Source of the DNA: Pseudobacteriovorax antillogorgiicola
GTDB lineage: Bacteria; Bdellovibrionota_B; Oligoflexia; Oligoflexales; RGVZ01
Length of the DNA: 64,000 bases
NCBI GenBank assembly: GCA_945898195.1
Contig: CAMDHM010000001.1
Span: 157,647-221,646 of the forward strand
Direction of reading: 5' to 3'
How positions within the stretch are numbered: position 1 is the first letter of the stretch; every line of letters begins with the position of its first letter. The notes beneath the pieces were generated by a model. It ran no database searches and was not told where the DNA came from. It saw only the letters and a list, made by a program, of their open reading frames with translations. Position numbers and translations under genes: made by a program. This document shows, one piece after another, positions 24,036 through 33,850 of the stretch.

Positions 24036-26362
24036 CGGAATCGGCTAAGAAGTACTTGCATAATTTGCTGCCCGGCGAGCCGATGTCGGCACTATTCGCC
24101 TTGCTTTCGGTAAGTCTCGTTGTGCTGTGGGGTTATGGCGACACCTGCCAGCATCAATTTGTTTTCGACGATTTTCCGGGAATCATTAATAACGAATCCG
24201 TTCGTAATCTGCACCGCGGCGGGATTTCCGGGTTCCGTGATCTTTTTGTGTTTTCAGGGGAGCGCATCTTCACCTTTCTGACTTTTGCGTGGTCGTGGAG
24301 TGTTTCTGGGCCGGACCCCTGCGCATTTCGATTGTTTAACCTTTGTCTTCACGTGATGACGTCAACCCTAGTGGGTATTTCTGCACTCGCCATATTTGAA
24401 CTAGGCGGTGGCAAACCAACTCGCATGCAAAGCTATATTTGCATCCTATTTTCAGCTTGTGTTTTTGCAGCCCATCCATTGCAAACCCAGGCGGTAACAT
24501 ACATTTATCAGCGCCTTACCGGTTTGTGTGCCTTTTTCTGTGTGCTCTCTTTTTATTCCTTCTTGCGCTGGCTCGCTACTGGCCTTCGTGGATTCCGATT
24601 TTTTTCGATGCTCGCACTTTTTTTAGGCGCAATTTCAAAGCCAAACGCGGCGATGATCCCGATTATGATGATCGTGCTGGTCTGGGCGATTCGACGTCAG
24701 AAAATCCGAGAATCCTTGCAGTTTATTTTGCCTGTGGCGGTCATACCGTTGCTGATGAAGCTGTCACAGGGGACGATATCTGGCAGAATTTCCGCCCATG
24801 GGGCGTCTGATTTAAGTTGGTGGCAATATTTTTTAACTCAAGGTCGCGTGATTTGGAAATACGTTTGGCTGATTTTCTGGCCGCAGTTTCAGTCGGTTGA
24901 CCATGTCATTGAGTTGTCTGTCACGCCGTTTTCTCAAAATGCCTTCGCGGGAATCGTCGGATGGGTGCTGGTGGGCGTTCTTTTTTGGATTGCAATTAGA
25001 GCGGGTGTTAATCGTAAATCATCGCCCTTTATAAGGCTCGCTGCTTTTGGCGGGATTTGGTTTTTTGCAATGCTGATGATTGAGTCCTCGGTGATTCCAA
25101 TTCGGGATTTAATGATGGAGCACCGTGTTTACCTTCCATTTGCAGGTGTCAGTTGGACGGCTTCTGCCATTGTGACCCAGGCGGCTGGAACGGTTTGGTT
25201 TCGCCAACGACGGCGGATGCTCATTGGGGGCATGGTCCTTGTTGTGGTTGGACTGGCGTCGTTTACAGAATTGCGCAACCGCGTGTGGGAAACGCCAGAA
25301 ACGCTTTGGCGTTCCGTCTTGGTGACCAATCCAGAAAGTTCGCGCGCTCAATTAAATCTCGGTAACGCCCTGCTTAGAGATGGTCGATTTGAGGAGGCCC
25401 TGGGGTTTTATGAAGCCCTGGGCAGATCAGGATCACTGCTTTCGGACTCCCTCTACCACCGTGCACTGGCGCTAGTTTTATTGCGCCGGTTTGATGAAGC
25501 GGAGAAGGCCACTGGACAACTACTGGAAGATTTTCCTGCGGAGGTTTCCCGGACCGCATATTTGCGCGCTCAGGCGGCCCTTGTTCGCGGAGATTTTTCC
25601 GGAGCATATAGGCTTTTTACGGACCTTGATAAATCCGTCGGCACGTCGGGCCCTTTCCAACGCCACGTCAGAATGGGGATGGTTCGGGCCAGCGCAAAAT
25701 TGGCTCAGTTAGGTGATTTGAAAAAAGAAGACCGAGAGTCTTGGCGGGATCGCGCCATGGTGATCCTTCAACGGATCCTCGCCACGGACCCGTTGGACGG
25801 GGAGGCCCGGGTTCGGTTGGCGCGCATCCTAGTAGGATCTGAGCGGCGTACCGAAGCACTTAAGGTCCTTTCCGACGCTCCAAGCCTGATAGAGGATGCA
25901 GGGGCGTCCTGGCTTGCCCTTGTCAGGGCGGAAATTCTTGAAGATCCCGCTAAACCCGATGCCGCGCTGCAGGAGTATCGTCTGGCGATATCGGGTTACC
26001 CGGGGCACGAGGGGTTGCTGATTTGGGTTGGGGCGTTCCTTGCCACGCTCGGGGATAATGATCGAATTCATCAGATCATCGGGGGAACCCGTGAGATTGA
26101 TGTGTTGGCTGGGTATTCCCTACGTCAGGCGGCAAAGCTTCAAGGGTCTTTTCAAATGGACGAGTCAGTTTTGATGCTGCGCAAGGCATTGCTGCTTTGT
26201 GAAGCTGGTGCTCATAAGTGTTCGCTCCAAGGGGACCTTCTGCAAAGGCTTGGCGCCGTATTGGTCCTCTTTGATCCTGACGCCCAGGCAGAGGCAGAGG
26301 GCCTGATCAACCGTGCTAAGGCTCTTCGTCCAGAAGTGCGCGACAGTGCACCTCCACTGTGA
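24032..26362 (+). CDS. TMTC-like polytopic membrane protein with C-terminal TPR repeats
   Basis: A 776-aa protein. The first about 430 residues hold roughly ten membrane segments and begin with a lumenal-type loop containing FDDFPGIINNESVRNLH. This matches the acidic DDxxxIxxN loop of TMTC/PMT-like GT-C glycosyltransferases that use lipid-phosphate sugars. The C-terminal half is soluble and built of TPR-like helical pairs (NLGNALLRDGRFEEALGFYE, ALALVLLRRFDEAEKATGQL, and others). With the upstream GT2 this suggests a lipid-linked sugar donor plus a GT-C transferase that glycosylates proteins or glycans outside the cell (inference). The start overlaps the GT2 stop (ATGA). Confidence 0.75.
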   Translation: MTESAKKYLHNLLPGEPMSALFALLSVSLVVLWGYGDTCQHQFVFDDFPGIINNESVRNLHRGGISGFRDLFVFSGERIFTFLTFAWSWSVSGPDPCAFRLFNLCLHVMTSTLVGISALAIFELGGGKPTRMQSYICILFSACVFAAHPLQTQAVTYIYQRLTGLCAFFCVLSFYSFLRWLATGLRGFRFFSMLALFLGAISKPNAAMIPIMMIVLVWAIRRQKIRESLQFILPVAVIPLLMKLSQGTISGRISAHGASDLSWWQYFLTQGRVIWKYVWLIFWPQFQSVDHVIELSVTPFSQNAFAGIVGWVLVGVLFWIAIRAGVNRKSSPFIRLAAFGGIWFFAMLMIESSVIPIRDLMMEHRVYLPFAGVSWTASAIVTQAAGTVWFRQRRRMLIGGMVLVVVGLASFTELRNRVWETPETLWRSVLVTNPESSRAQLNLGNALLRDGRFEEALGFYEALGRSGSLLSDSLYHRALALVLLRRFDEAEKATGQLLEDFPAEVSRTAYLRAQAALVRGDFSGAYRLFTDLDKSVGTSGPFQRHVRMGMVRASAKLAQLGDLKKEDRESWRDRAMVILQRILATDPLDGEARVRLARILVGSERRTEALKVLSDAPSLIEDAGASWLALVRAEILEDPAKPDAALQEYRLAISGYPGHEGLLIWVGAFLATLGDNDRIHQIIGGTREIDVLAGYSLRQAAKLQGSFQMDESVLMLRKALLLCEAGAHKCSLQGDLLQRLGAVLVLFDPDAQAEAEGLINRAKALRPEVRDSAPPL

Positions 26363-26939
26363 TGGAGTCTGGATGGCCTGGCCCAAGGTCCAAGGCTGCA
26401 GCGCCAGTTAGGGTCAATATTGCCCTCGTACTCTGCTTTTTCTCATGGCCAGCGAACTGCAAACTGCCGCCATTGAAATTCAATCGGACCAATTCAGTAG
26501 TTTCCTCAGAACTTCTTGGAATGGTTTGTCTGCCATAGGCCTCGGCATTTATGAGCACAGTCTGCCGATGATTCTGCGCTTCAACGAGTTCAACGAGTTC
26601 GACGAGGACAATTTCGGGGTTCGAAAAAACATGCACCCAGATCGTGGCGTCCGGCATTCTGGCAATCAAACCTTCGCAAAAATAGTCGGACTGCGGCGGT
26701 GTATCTTGAAGATCCACCCCTTCGGCCTTTGGAGCTAGAAATACCAGTCCGGTGATAAATACCCCGCTCAAGAAAAACGTCGTCCAGAAGAATCCCAGGA
26801 AATTTTCTGATCTTTTCAAAAGAAGAGCCACTGATCTTGCCTTTTTTTTATTCTTGAAACAAAGCCTCGCGCCTGAATTCAAAAAAATTTCATCCGTGCG
26901 CCAGCCCTGTCTGATAGTGGTCCGTTTATCGTTCGGCAA
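26316..26939 (-). CDS. hypothetical membrane-anchored protein
   Basis: A 207-aa protein read from a TTG at 26939; the start is uncertain. One membrane segment (FLGFFWTTFFLSGVFITGLVF, trimmed here) near residue 50 would leave about 140 residues outside. The outer part has VELVELVE, encoded by a short tandem 9-bp repeat near 26580-26607, and a beta-rich C-terminus. Its last 47 bases overlap the 3' end of the TMTC-like gene on the other strand, so the two converge. I do not recognise a family. Confidence 0.5.
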   Translation of the reverse strand: MPNDKRTTIRQGWRTDEIFLNSGARLCFKNKKKARSVALLLKRSENFLGFFWTTFFLSGVFITGLVFLAPKAEGVDLQDTPPQSDYFCEGLIARMPDATIWVHVFSNPEIVLVELVELVEAQNHRQTVLINAEAYGRQTIPRSSEETTELVRLNFNGGSLQFAGHEKKQSTRAILTLTGAAALDLGPGHPDSITVEVHCRALLDEEP

Positions 26940-27013
26940 TGGAATTCAACAATGCGACAGAAATTTCGCGGGCGGATCTCCTGTGGGATCGAATGACATG
27001 AAGCCTTTTTTGG

Positions 27014-28828
27014 TCAGCGTATCGGGACTACAATTCGCTGGATGGTCCGGTCAAATTGATCTTTTTTGATCTCTGGCGTCAATAGTTTCACTTCGACGTC
27101 GATGCCTTTAGCCTCAATGCCGGATTTAGCTTCCCAGCGGTTGAGATCGCGGAACTCTGTGACTTCTTGCCCATCTGCAAACCACCGGATCTCGATCCTT
27201 TCCCCGATAGGCCCAGTACCAAGGTGGCGGAATTGTCCTAGCTCAAGGACGGAAACCTCAGCCGATATAATTCCTGTCTGGTCTCGGTGTGCGCTCGCTG
27301 AATCGATTAGTTGAATGCGGTCCAAAAATTTTAGCCAATTGTTCTCCTGGCAGACGCTGCAAAATTGTTCATGCATCATGTTCCGCATAAGGCAAGACTC
27401 ATTGGTCGGGCGATAGCCGGTTGTTGAACGAAATCGGTCAAAGACGGGAAAGGCGCTGACAAGGGAGGGCTCCGTCGGGAAATCTAACGCGTACTCATGA
27501 ACCGTCAAAGAGGACAGCCATTGCCCGCGGGGGCTATTAAGTGGGTTTGGAGTGGCCGCAAATTCCAGGCGGTGATCTCCCGATGCAAATCCCTTTGGAA
27601 CTTCGATGTCAATGAAGGTCCGGTCATCTGTCATTGGTTTTTTGAATTTCAAGGGGAGGTTATCTAGCCTGACTTCAAGGGACGCTTGACCAAGTTCTTC
27701 GGTGCTGCCAAATCCAGAAGCGCTAAACCGAATTATCGTTTTTGAGTTCGGTGCACCGGTTTTGAATTTGGCCTCATATAACCCGTCCTTGAAGTCATGC
27801 CATGGCCATCCAAGAAACCTTGCAACCATTGGTTCTTCGCGAAGTCGCGGTGTCGATCCTACAATCCAGTCGCGCCACCCAAGGCTCCCGACATCATCTG
27901 AATGGTTCGCGCCGAAGTAGCCTCCGCCGTCGTACTCTTCGCCCACCCGACCAAAATTGTGCCCGAGTTCATGGCGCAAGACCACACTGCCACTGCTGAT
28001 GGAGCTCGTGGAGATTGCGAATTCACCGCCAAGGCCACCGTACCAAGGGTCGTTCGCAATGACGACGGGATAGTCGCAGTCAGGGGCCTGTTCGCAGGAG
28101 TCGCGAAGGGCAGCGGTATCTCCTGGAAAAATCGCGCGTAGGGTGTCCCCCTCCCGGTAAAGTCCGTAGGCAGTTTTGCCGGGTATGTCTTTGCCGATTC
28201 CGGATTCATCTGACGGGCGAAAAACAGCATGAACATTAAAGGCTGGAAGGTAGGATTTAAAAGTCGGCCCTAGAAACATGTCATCAACCAGCCGGTTGAT
28301 GTCGTTGAAAAACCTGTCTCGGTCTTTGGTGGTGTACCCGTCGCCCATGAAAACGATGTCGATACGATTGGAGGAAGGTCCACTGCTGATTAGGGTGCGA
28401 ATCTCATCTTTTGACTGGTGTATGTTTTTAGTAAATCGATCAGAGGGATCTACCAAGGTTCCTTCTGCCAGTTGGTTCATATCTATTGGGACGGATTTTT
28501 GCCGCAAAAATTCGGCGATTTCTAAAAGGTCAGGTCCTTCGGCTTCCTGCAACTCAACAGCGGGGGGAGACTGATCCTCTATAACTACGGCAGGAATGGA
28601 TCTCGTGCGCATGAGTGAGCTGTTCAATGAACGGGGCCGCGTCCATCTTTTGTGGCTTATAATTCGTCCGGCACCTGTGTGTAGATCGTGAATCCATCGG
28701 ACTCTGTGTTGGACCTGTTCGCTATTGTGAGCTGCGCGCAGAGTCGTCGGGTTTAAAAGATGCGACGCGAGGAGAATGATGGAGAATACCAGCAATGATT
28801 TTGGCTTGAATTTCACGAGGGGCCCCAT
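27014..28828 (-). CDS. secreted metallopeptidase, IgA peptidase M64 family
   Basis: A 604-aa secreted protein with a signal peptide (KSLLVFSIILLASHLL). The catalytic domain starts near residue 150 with RIDIVFMGDGYT, the usual opening of M64 peptidases. The zinc site is HELGHNFGRVGEEYDGGG, with His286, Glu287 and His290, followed by the family's downstream acidic residue. Before it are GKTAYGLYREG and DYPVVIANDPWYGGLGG, as in the family. The C-terminal about 200 residues look like beta domains and include MRNMMHEQFCSVCQ, a likely metal or disulfide site. M64 was named for an IgA-cleaving enzyme, but most members are of unknown substrate. Divergent from the SRPBCC gene over a 94-bp gap. Confidence 0.85.
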   Translation of the reverse strand: MGPLVKFKPKSLLVFSIILLASHLLNPTTLRAAHNSEQVQHRVRWIHDLHTGAGRIISHKRWTRPRSLNSSLMRTRSIPAVVIEDQSPPAVELQEAEGPDLLEIAEFLRQKSVPIDMNQLAEGTLVDPSDRFTKNIHQSKDEIRTLISSGPSSNRIDIVFMGDGYTTKDRDRFFNDINRLVDDMFLGPTFKSYLPAFNVHAVFRPSDESGIGKDIPGKTAYGLYREGDTLRAIFPGDTAALRDSCEQAPDCDYPVVIANDPWYGGLGGEFAISTSSISSGSVVLRHELGHNFGRVGEEYDGGGYFGANHSDDVGSLGWRDWIVGSTPRLREEPMVARFLGWPWHDFKDGLYEAKFKTGAPNSKTIIRFSASGFGSTEELGQASLEVRLDNLPLKFKKPMTDDRTFIDIEVPKGFASGDHRLEFAATPNPLNSPRGQWLSSLTVHEYALDFPTEPSLVSAFPVFDRFRSTTGYRPTNESCLMRNMMHEQFCSVCQENNWLKFLDRIQLIDSASAHRDQTGIISAEVSVLELGQFRHLGTGPIGERIEIRWFADGQEVTEFRDLNRWEAKSGIEAKGIDVEVKLLTPEIKKDQFDRTIQRIVVPIR

Positions 28829-28922
28829 TTCCAGTGTATTAGGTAAAATGATAACATTGGGAATGCTTTGCGCAATCTAGTAAACTGTTTTGATGCAACG
28901 ACACATAACTGAGGGTTAGGAA

Positions 28923-29474
28923 TTGCTTAAAGCTTTTTTAAATACTGTTTTATTGATCTCGATTTTGATTGCTTCCTACTATGTGTACAAATCTATACGG
29001 ATACCACCGAGTTTTGATATTGCCGTGGTCCAAGTGATTCATGCGCCGCCCTCCACAGTTTTTAAACTGTTAAATGATAGTTCAATGTGGGAGGCATGGA
29101 TTCCCTGGAAAGATGCGGATCCTACCTACCGCATGCAATTTGATGGTCCACCATCGGGTGTCGGAAGTCACATGTTTTGGAAAAGCAAGCGCCGCGGTCG
29201 GGGCGAGATCGCATGGCAAACGGCAGAACCCCCATTGACCTGCTCGTGGAGTGTGAGTGTTGACGATTTTGGTGGGTCGTGGACTTTTCGATTCGATATT
29301 CTACCGGATGATGTTGATGACAAACAAGTGAAGCTGACGTGGCACGTTCTTGGCAAGCGAGTTCCAATGGAGAAGCCGTTTTGGTTCATCTTTGATCTGG
29401 AAAGTATTCTGCGGCAGGACATGAAGTCTGGCTTGAAGAAAATCACTTCACTCGCCGAGGCTGGCGCAAACTGA
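28923..29474 (+). CDS. SRPBCC-fold (polyketide cyclase-like) membrane-anchored protein
   Basis: A 183-aa protein with an N-terminal membrane anchor (AFLNTVLLISILIASYYVY). An SRPBCC/Bet v 1-like domain follows: VIHAPPSTVFKLLNDSSMWEAWIPW is the diagnostic opening, then alternating strands and a long C-terminal helix. Such domains bind hydrophobic ligands; the ligand here is unknown. The start is TTG at 28923, with TAGGAA just upstream. It is followed 18 bases later by a small holin-like membrane protein and probably forms a two-gene unit with it. Confidence 0.75.
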   Translation: MLKAFLNTVLLISILIASYYVYKSIRIPPSFDIAVVQVIHAPPSTVFKLLNDSSMWEAWIPWKDADPTYRMQFDGPPSGVGSHMFWKSKRRGRGEIAWQTAEPPLTCSWSVSVDDFGGSWTFRFDILPDDVDDKQVKLTWHVLGKRVPMEKPFWFIFDLESILRQDMKSGLKKITSLAEAGAN

Positions 29475-29491
29475 CTTAGAGGATATTATTT

Positions 29492-29896
29492 ATGGCTCGC
29501 ATGTTATTTAAATGGTTGGTTATGTCGCTTGCTGTTCTGGCGATTCCGCAATTGGTTGGCGGGATCACGGTGGAGAGCTTTGCTACGGCAGTGGCGGTCG
29601 CCGCCGTTCTTGCCGTATTGAATGTTGTTCTCAAACCAATTTTAATTCTACTGACTCTGCCATTGACGATATTGAGTTTGGGATTTTTTATTTTGATTCT
29701 CAACGCATTTTTAGTCCAGATGGCGCCGATATTTGTGTCTGGTTTTCACGTTGATTCGTTTAAGTCTGCGTTTATTTCTTCACTAATCATCTCATTGGTT
29801 TCGTGGGTCGCGAACGTTTTTGATGAACGGAAGGTGCGTTGGCGGATCAATGCAGGTCGTCGTGGAGGTTCTAATTCAGCGTCAATTCCGGAGTAA
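29492..29896 (+). CDS. phage-holin family 4 (DUF360-like) membrane protein
   Basis: A 134-aa integral membrane protein with four hydrophobic segments (VMSLAVLAIPQLVGGI, VAVAAVLAVLNVVLKPIL, LILLTLPLTILSLGFFILIL and FISSLIISLVSWVANVF). The motif LNVVLKPILILLTLPLTIL is typical of the bacterial family named after a mycobacteriophage holin. Most members are housekeeping membrane proteins of unknown role and not phage genes; there is no prophage here. Its 3' end overlaps the convergent PHP gene by 26 bases. Confidence 0.85.
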   Translation: MARMLFKWLVMSLAVLAIPQLVGGITVESFATAVAVAAVLAVLNVVLKPILILLTLPLTILSLGFFILILNAFLVQMAPIFVSGFHVDSFKSAFISSLIISLVSWVANVFDERKVRWRINAGRRGGSNSASIPE

Positions 29897-31418
29897 AAAT
29901 AATAGGCGATGTTTGTGCGTAGGTTGCAAAATCCTCGCCCATGTAGACCCGGACGTAAACGTAATGCCGCCGACCGTCACGAACAAGTGATTCTGGAAAT
30001 GAACTGAGAATCTCACCTCCGTAGTATTTTTCGTCTCCCTCTGAGTTGGAGAGTTCGTTGGGTAGTCCTTCGAAGTCCTGTCGTCCGACAATCCGACCAT
30101 CGAGAATCCATTCGATACGGCGAGGGACATTGAATTCGTCGGGTTCAAAAAGCCTCAGCCGGGTTGCCACGGCGGTTGCTTTGTTGGGAGATTTTACGAT
30201 GTTTCTGCTGGTGCGCGCGGTCGCGATGGCGCTTCCCATTTGCATCCACGGCTGTCCGGGCAAGGCCACATCAAAAGACAATTCAAGGTCTCGGCTTGAG
30301 GTTGCATAAAATCTTCGGGCGCGAAGGGCCTCCATTAGATTGCTGCGGTTTAGTGATTTTGCAAGAACGCCGATGCGTGAATTTGGTAGGCCCCAGTTGA
30401 GTCCATGATTATCCTGAGATCCCAAGGCGCCGGGTTGCCAACCCTTCGCCAAGGCTTCGTCGATAAACGGTTGTGACCCACTGAAACCGAACAGGAAACG
30501 GTCGTGGCCGCTCCAATGAATTACCTCGACACCAAACATTTGCCTCTTTAAGCCAGGAATAAATTCCATCTCGCGAAATTCAAATTTCGTCGCATTGTCT
30601 CGTTGGACTTGAGGGTGTGCAAAGGCGACTAGGGCCTCGTGGTTCTCTGGGAGCTGCAGCCATTGGTAAAAATCCTCAAGGGTGGAGCATTTCACCGCGG
30701 AGCAAACGCCGGCACTGCCAAGGACTATGTAGTGCCCAAAGATCGGACTGCTGTACTCAAATCCCGGCAACGCGACAAAATCAGGAGTCTCGGCCATAAC
30801 GGCGATTTCCTTCAGCTGTCCCCATGTTCGTTCGGGATTGAAAAACCAGAATTCAGGATGATCGGTAACGGCAAGGAAGTCCAATCCCCCCTGGTTGCTG
30901 GCGAAGGCAAAGGCATCCTGTGGTGTCGCTGCTCCATCTGACCAGCCGGTATGAGAGTGCAACGTGCCATGCCAGGCAATCATCGGTTCCGAATGGCTGC
31001 CGGTGATCGATAGTCCATTTTTCCATTTGAAACTTTTGGAAGGCAGGATGCTTCCGGGGTCTAGCGCGCTGTAGGTGAACCAATTGTTCCCTACAGGCGA
31101 AATTTCATAGGGGAAGTTCGGGGGTTGGTTCACGGGTGGAAGCCTTGGGTTAAACCAGGGTCGCTGCTGGTGAGGGCACGAAGGGCCTGCATTCAGCGCT
31201 TCGCACCAGTTTAGTTTGCGCCAAGTGGCGGTCATAATGGGGTCAAATTTCTGCCGTTCAGCGATGGTTTCACCATGGGCTAACCAAATATAATGAACAC
31301 TTTTCCATAGTCCAAAAAGCGCCAATAAGATCATTATTAAGAGGCCGAAGGCAGCAGCAGTGATGCGCACGCGCCGGTGACGGAGGACTGTGAATAATTG
31401 GCCTGAAAATAGGCTCAT
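29871..31418 (-). CDS. PHP-domain metallohydrolase, CehA/McbA or DUF3604 type
   Basis: A 515-aa protein with a basic N-terminus and one membrane segment (AAAFGLLIMILLALFGLW). The PHP domain begins near residue 148 with WHGTLHSHTGWSDG, the metal-binding H-x-H plus downstream Asp, then LDFLAVTDHPEFW, AFAHPQVQRDN and LGSQDNHG, each contributing metal ligands. CehA/McbA-type members hydrolyse esters or phosphoesters; the physiological substrate is unknown. The protein is likely anchored with its active site in the periplasm. It starts inside the stop of the GT39 gene (ATGA overlap), so the two are co-translated. Confidence 0.75.
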   Translation of the reverse strand: MSLFSGQLFTVLRHRRVRITAAAFGLLIMILLALFGLWKSVHYIWLAHGETIAERQKFDPIMTATWRKLNWCEALNAGPSCPHQQRPWFNPRLPPVNQPPNFPYEISPVGNNWFTYSALDPGSILPSKSFKWKNGLSITGSHSEPMIAWHGTLHSHTGWSDGAATPQDAFAFASNQGGLDFLAVTDHPEFWFFNPERTWGQLKEIAVMAETPDFVALPGFEYSSPIFGHYIVLGSAGVCSAVKCSTLEDFYQWLQLPENHEALVAFAHPQVQRDNATKFEFREMEFIPGLKRQMFGVEVIHWSGHDRFLFGFSGSQPFIDEALAKGWQPGALGSQDNHGLNWGLPNSRIGVLAKSLNRSNLMEALRARRFYATSSRDLELSFDVALPGQPWMQMGSAIATARTSRNIVKSPNKATAVATRLRLFEPDEFNVPRRIEWILDGRIVGRQDFEGLPNELSNSEGDEKYYGGEILSSFPESLVRDGRRHYVYVRVYMGEDFATYAQTSPIIFTPELTLN

Positions 31419-32947
31419 TTAAGATACCCAAGCCACCAGGAGATTGGGCGGTCTAGGTATCGCTCGTCAACCATATCACCGCTCAAGAAGACATCCATTC
31501 GGGTCTGGATTTCATCCGGCTCGACGTGGGCTTTTTCGCCAATGGCAAGGATGGGACAACCCTTGCCAGGCGCACCACCGTCGCGATCATAATAGTAGTA
31601 TTTTTTTCCGGGCTCAAAAGAGCGGACCATCGGCCTGTCAGGAAGTGACCAGGCTAGTTGCGCCGTCGTGAACCATCTGAATGAAGCAAGGATTGGTGCG
31701 CCGGGACAATCCGCTGGCGTGGGGCTCAAGATTTTTCTTTGGCTCAGGACCGTAGAAAGCCTTTCGCGGAGGTCTCTAAGTTGAGGTGATTTGGAAAAGT
31801 CATTCCAAAACGTAAATTCCCCCAAAGCTCCAGGATAGCCATTTGCCCGAGTGACGAGTTGAGTTCGAACCGAGGGAATGGAAGTCACCGTGAGGATAAC
31901 TGCCGTGATGGCTGCGGCAAATAAAAGGTGGAGGCGAAGTTTTTTTGTTGACCATGTTTGCCCCGCCAGCACTGCGGCCTCGGGGATTAGGAGCCAAAAT
32001 GCTGGCAGCCCCCAATGAGGCAGGACTTCTTTATAAAGCATTGTTAGGTGAATCAGGGCAAGGAGAGGCAGGGAGGCCCACAGAATGATTCGTTGAGGGA
32101 TCTCGGTTCGGTGGCGCCAGAGCTTAGTGATGCTCAAGATTAGTAAGCTAAAAAATCCTGGAGTCAGGAAAAAGATCTCTCCGATCAAGGTCCGCAGTGC
32201 GCGTGGCAAGTCGATTTCGGCTCCGGAAATTCCCCTGTTCGCTTGAAACGATAGGGACGCCATGCCGTGTTGCATGTTCCAAATCCAAACCGGAAGCGTC
32301 ACGGTAAGGCCAGTCAAGATAAGCGTGGTCCAAAAGGCTTTTGACTGCAGCACCATCCAATTTTTTGCGGCGGCCAGTCCAAGGAACATTCCGCCGAAGA
32401 TGGGTGCCGCATGGTATTTGAACAACCCTGCCAGTCCAGCGATCAGACCAGACCCAAGGGCGTACAAGAGTCCCTGGGATCTTGGGTGGCGTGCAATGGC
32501 GAGTGTTATAAATAAACCGGCACTTGAAAATAGTAGGAGCCCGGCGTCGGGCAGCAGCAATAAACCGCCGATTCCGAAGGCAGGGATCAATTGGGTTATT
32601 GCAATAAAAGTTGCATCACCGGTCTGCGTCCGACGCCTTCCGGCAAGATCGATGTAGACTTTAAATAAAATCAGGCTCGAAACGAAATGCAAAAGCGGGA
32701 CAAGTCCTCGCGCCTGAAGCCCCCCCGTGGACTCGCCGAAAATTTGCTGAGCCCCCGCCGATAGCCAGGAAACCCCCGGTGGGTGGTCGAAGTATGAGAG
32801 CCGTGGATCTCTGCCCCAGTCCCAGTAGTAAACCTCATCGTTGCCAAGGGGAATTACCGCTGCAAAAAAAAGCCGAAATGCCGCAGAAATCACCATTAAG
32901 GCAATGGCTAACTGGTTAGACTTGGGGGTTGTGCGAGCATCCAGCAT
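31415..32947 (-). CDS. GT39/ArnT-like glycosyltransferase
   Basis: A 510-aa polytopic GT-C enzyme with about 11 membrane segments. The first periplasmic loop holds the catalytic acidic region (GNDEVYYWDWGRDPRLSYFD, then HPPGVSWLS), as in ArnT and PMT proteins that take sugars from polyprenyl-phosphate donors. The C-terminal about 130 residues form a soluble periplasmic domain. The acceptor could be lipid A, protein or another glycan and cannot be decided. It is co-transcribed with the PHP gene downstream and begins 32 bases after the end of cheR, on the same strand. Confidence 0.82.
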   Translation of the reverse strand: MLDARTTPKSNQLAIALMVISAAFRLFFAAVIPLGNDEVYYWDWGRDPRLSYFDHPPGVSWLSAGAQQIFGESTGGLQARGLVPLLHFVSSLILFKVYIDLAGRRRTQTGDATFIAITQLIPAFGIGGLLLLPDAGLLLFSSAGLFITLAIARHPRSQGLLYALGSGLIAGLAGLFKYHAAPIFGGMFLGLAAAKNWMVLQSKAFWTTLILTGLTVTLPVWIWNMQHGMASLSFQANRGISGAEIDLPRALRTLIGEIFFLTPGFFSLLILSITKLWRHRTEIPQRIILWASLPLLALIHLTMLYKEVLPHWGLPAFWLLIPEAAVLAGQTWSTKKLRLHLLFAAAITAVILTVTSIPSVRTQLVTRANGYPGALGEFTFWNDFSKSPQLRDLRERLSTVLSQRKILSPTPADCPGAPILASFRWFTTAQLAWSLPDRPMVRSFEPGKKYYYYDRDGGAPGKGCPILAIGEKAHVEPDEIQTRMDVFLSGDMVDERYLDRPISWWLGYLK

Positions 32948-32979
32948 GATCCGACATTAGCAGTTCAGACGAGCTCCTG

Positions 32980-33816
32980 TCAGTACTTTGCGATTTTTTG
33001 ATAATATACTGCGCGTCCCAGGTGTCGAATCTCAAAATTTTCGGCCAATCCAATCAGGGTCTCTGCCGCTCCTAAAACAACATAGCCAGCGGGCTGAATT
33101 GTATTGTAGAGGCGACTGATGATCTTTTTTTTGTTCTCGACACTTTGGTAGATGAGGACATTCCGGCAAAACACGATATTGAATGAGCCAATATCATTCC
33201 AATCTTCCAATAAATTTATTTTCCGGAAGGTCATTTGGCTTTTTAATTCCGGACGGACCAGCCAATATCTTGGGTCAGCAGCACTCTGATCAAAATAACT
33301 TTTTAATTGTTCGGCTGTCAGGCCGCGCTGAACCTCAAGGTCGGAAAATTTTCCGGCCTTAGCCTGTTCAAGGACCCTGCTTGAATAATCGGTAACAAGA
33401 ATTTCATAATTCCGGCCAGGCTTCTGGAGCTGCCACTGCCGTAATAAAATAGCGAGGCTGTAGGCCTCCTGACCAGTGCTGGAAGCCGCGCTCCATATTC
33501 TAATAAAGTTATTTTTGTTACCAGAAAACTCCGGATTTTCCAGGAGCTCACTGTGAAGGGCCTCAAACACTCCACGATCACGAAAAAAAGATGTTTCGTT
33601 GTTGGTGGAGGCGTTAAGAAGCGCCTCCATGACCGTGGGGTCCCTTTTATCCCGAAGGGTTTGAAAGAGCGCCTCGGCTCCCCCGATGCCGGTCGCCGCG
33701 GCAACTTCATTCATCCGTTTCTCGAGCTGGTAGTGGTTCTCCTTGGTGTATTGAATTCCAAGTGACCTCTCGACCATCAGGGCAACATATTCGAGCATTT
33801 CTTTTGTTAGGGTCAC
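32980..33816 (-). CDS. cheR: chemotaxis protein methyltransferase CheR
   Basis: SAM-dependent methyltransferase that adds methyl groups to glutamates of chemoreceptors. 278 aa, with an all-helical N-terminal domain and a C-terminal Rossmann domain. SAM-site and family motifs visible: IRIWSAASSTGQEAYSLAIL, FNIVFCRNVLIYQ and AGYVVLGAAETL. No C-terminal pentapeptide-binding extension is evident. Start is GTG at 33816 behind GGAGAGGGAC. It is last in the cheW-mcp-cheB-cheR set and should act on the neighbouring receptor. Confidence 0.95.
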   Translation of the reverse strand: MTLTKEMLEYVALMVERSLGIQYTKENHYQLEKRMNEVAAATGIGGAEALFQTLRDKRDPTVMEALLNASTNNETSFFRDRGVFEALHSELLENPEFSGNKNNFIRIWSAASSTGQEAYSLAILLRQWQLQKPGRNYEILVTDYSSRVLEQAKAGKFSDLEVQRGLTAEQLKSYFDQSAADPRYWLVRPELKSQMTFRKINLLEDWNDIGSFNIVFCRNVLIYQSVENKKKIISRLYNTIQPAGYVVLGAAETLIGLAENFEIRHLGRAVYYQKIAKY

Positions 33817-33850
33817 TGTCCCTCTCCCGTTTAATTAAGTTAATAATCTG

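Noticed and set aside
26575..26610. Short tandem repeat as a CRISPR or regulatory array
   Set aside because: Three 9-bp units in frame inside a coding region, giving VELVELVE. No spacers or cas genes.
29492..29896. Holin-like gene as sign of a prophage
   Set aside because: This holin-named family is common as a chromosomal membrane protein, and no phage structural, lysis or integrase genes surround it.
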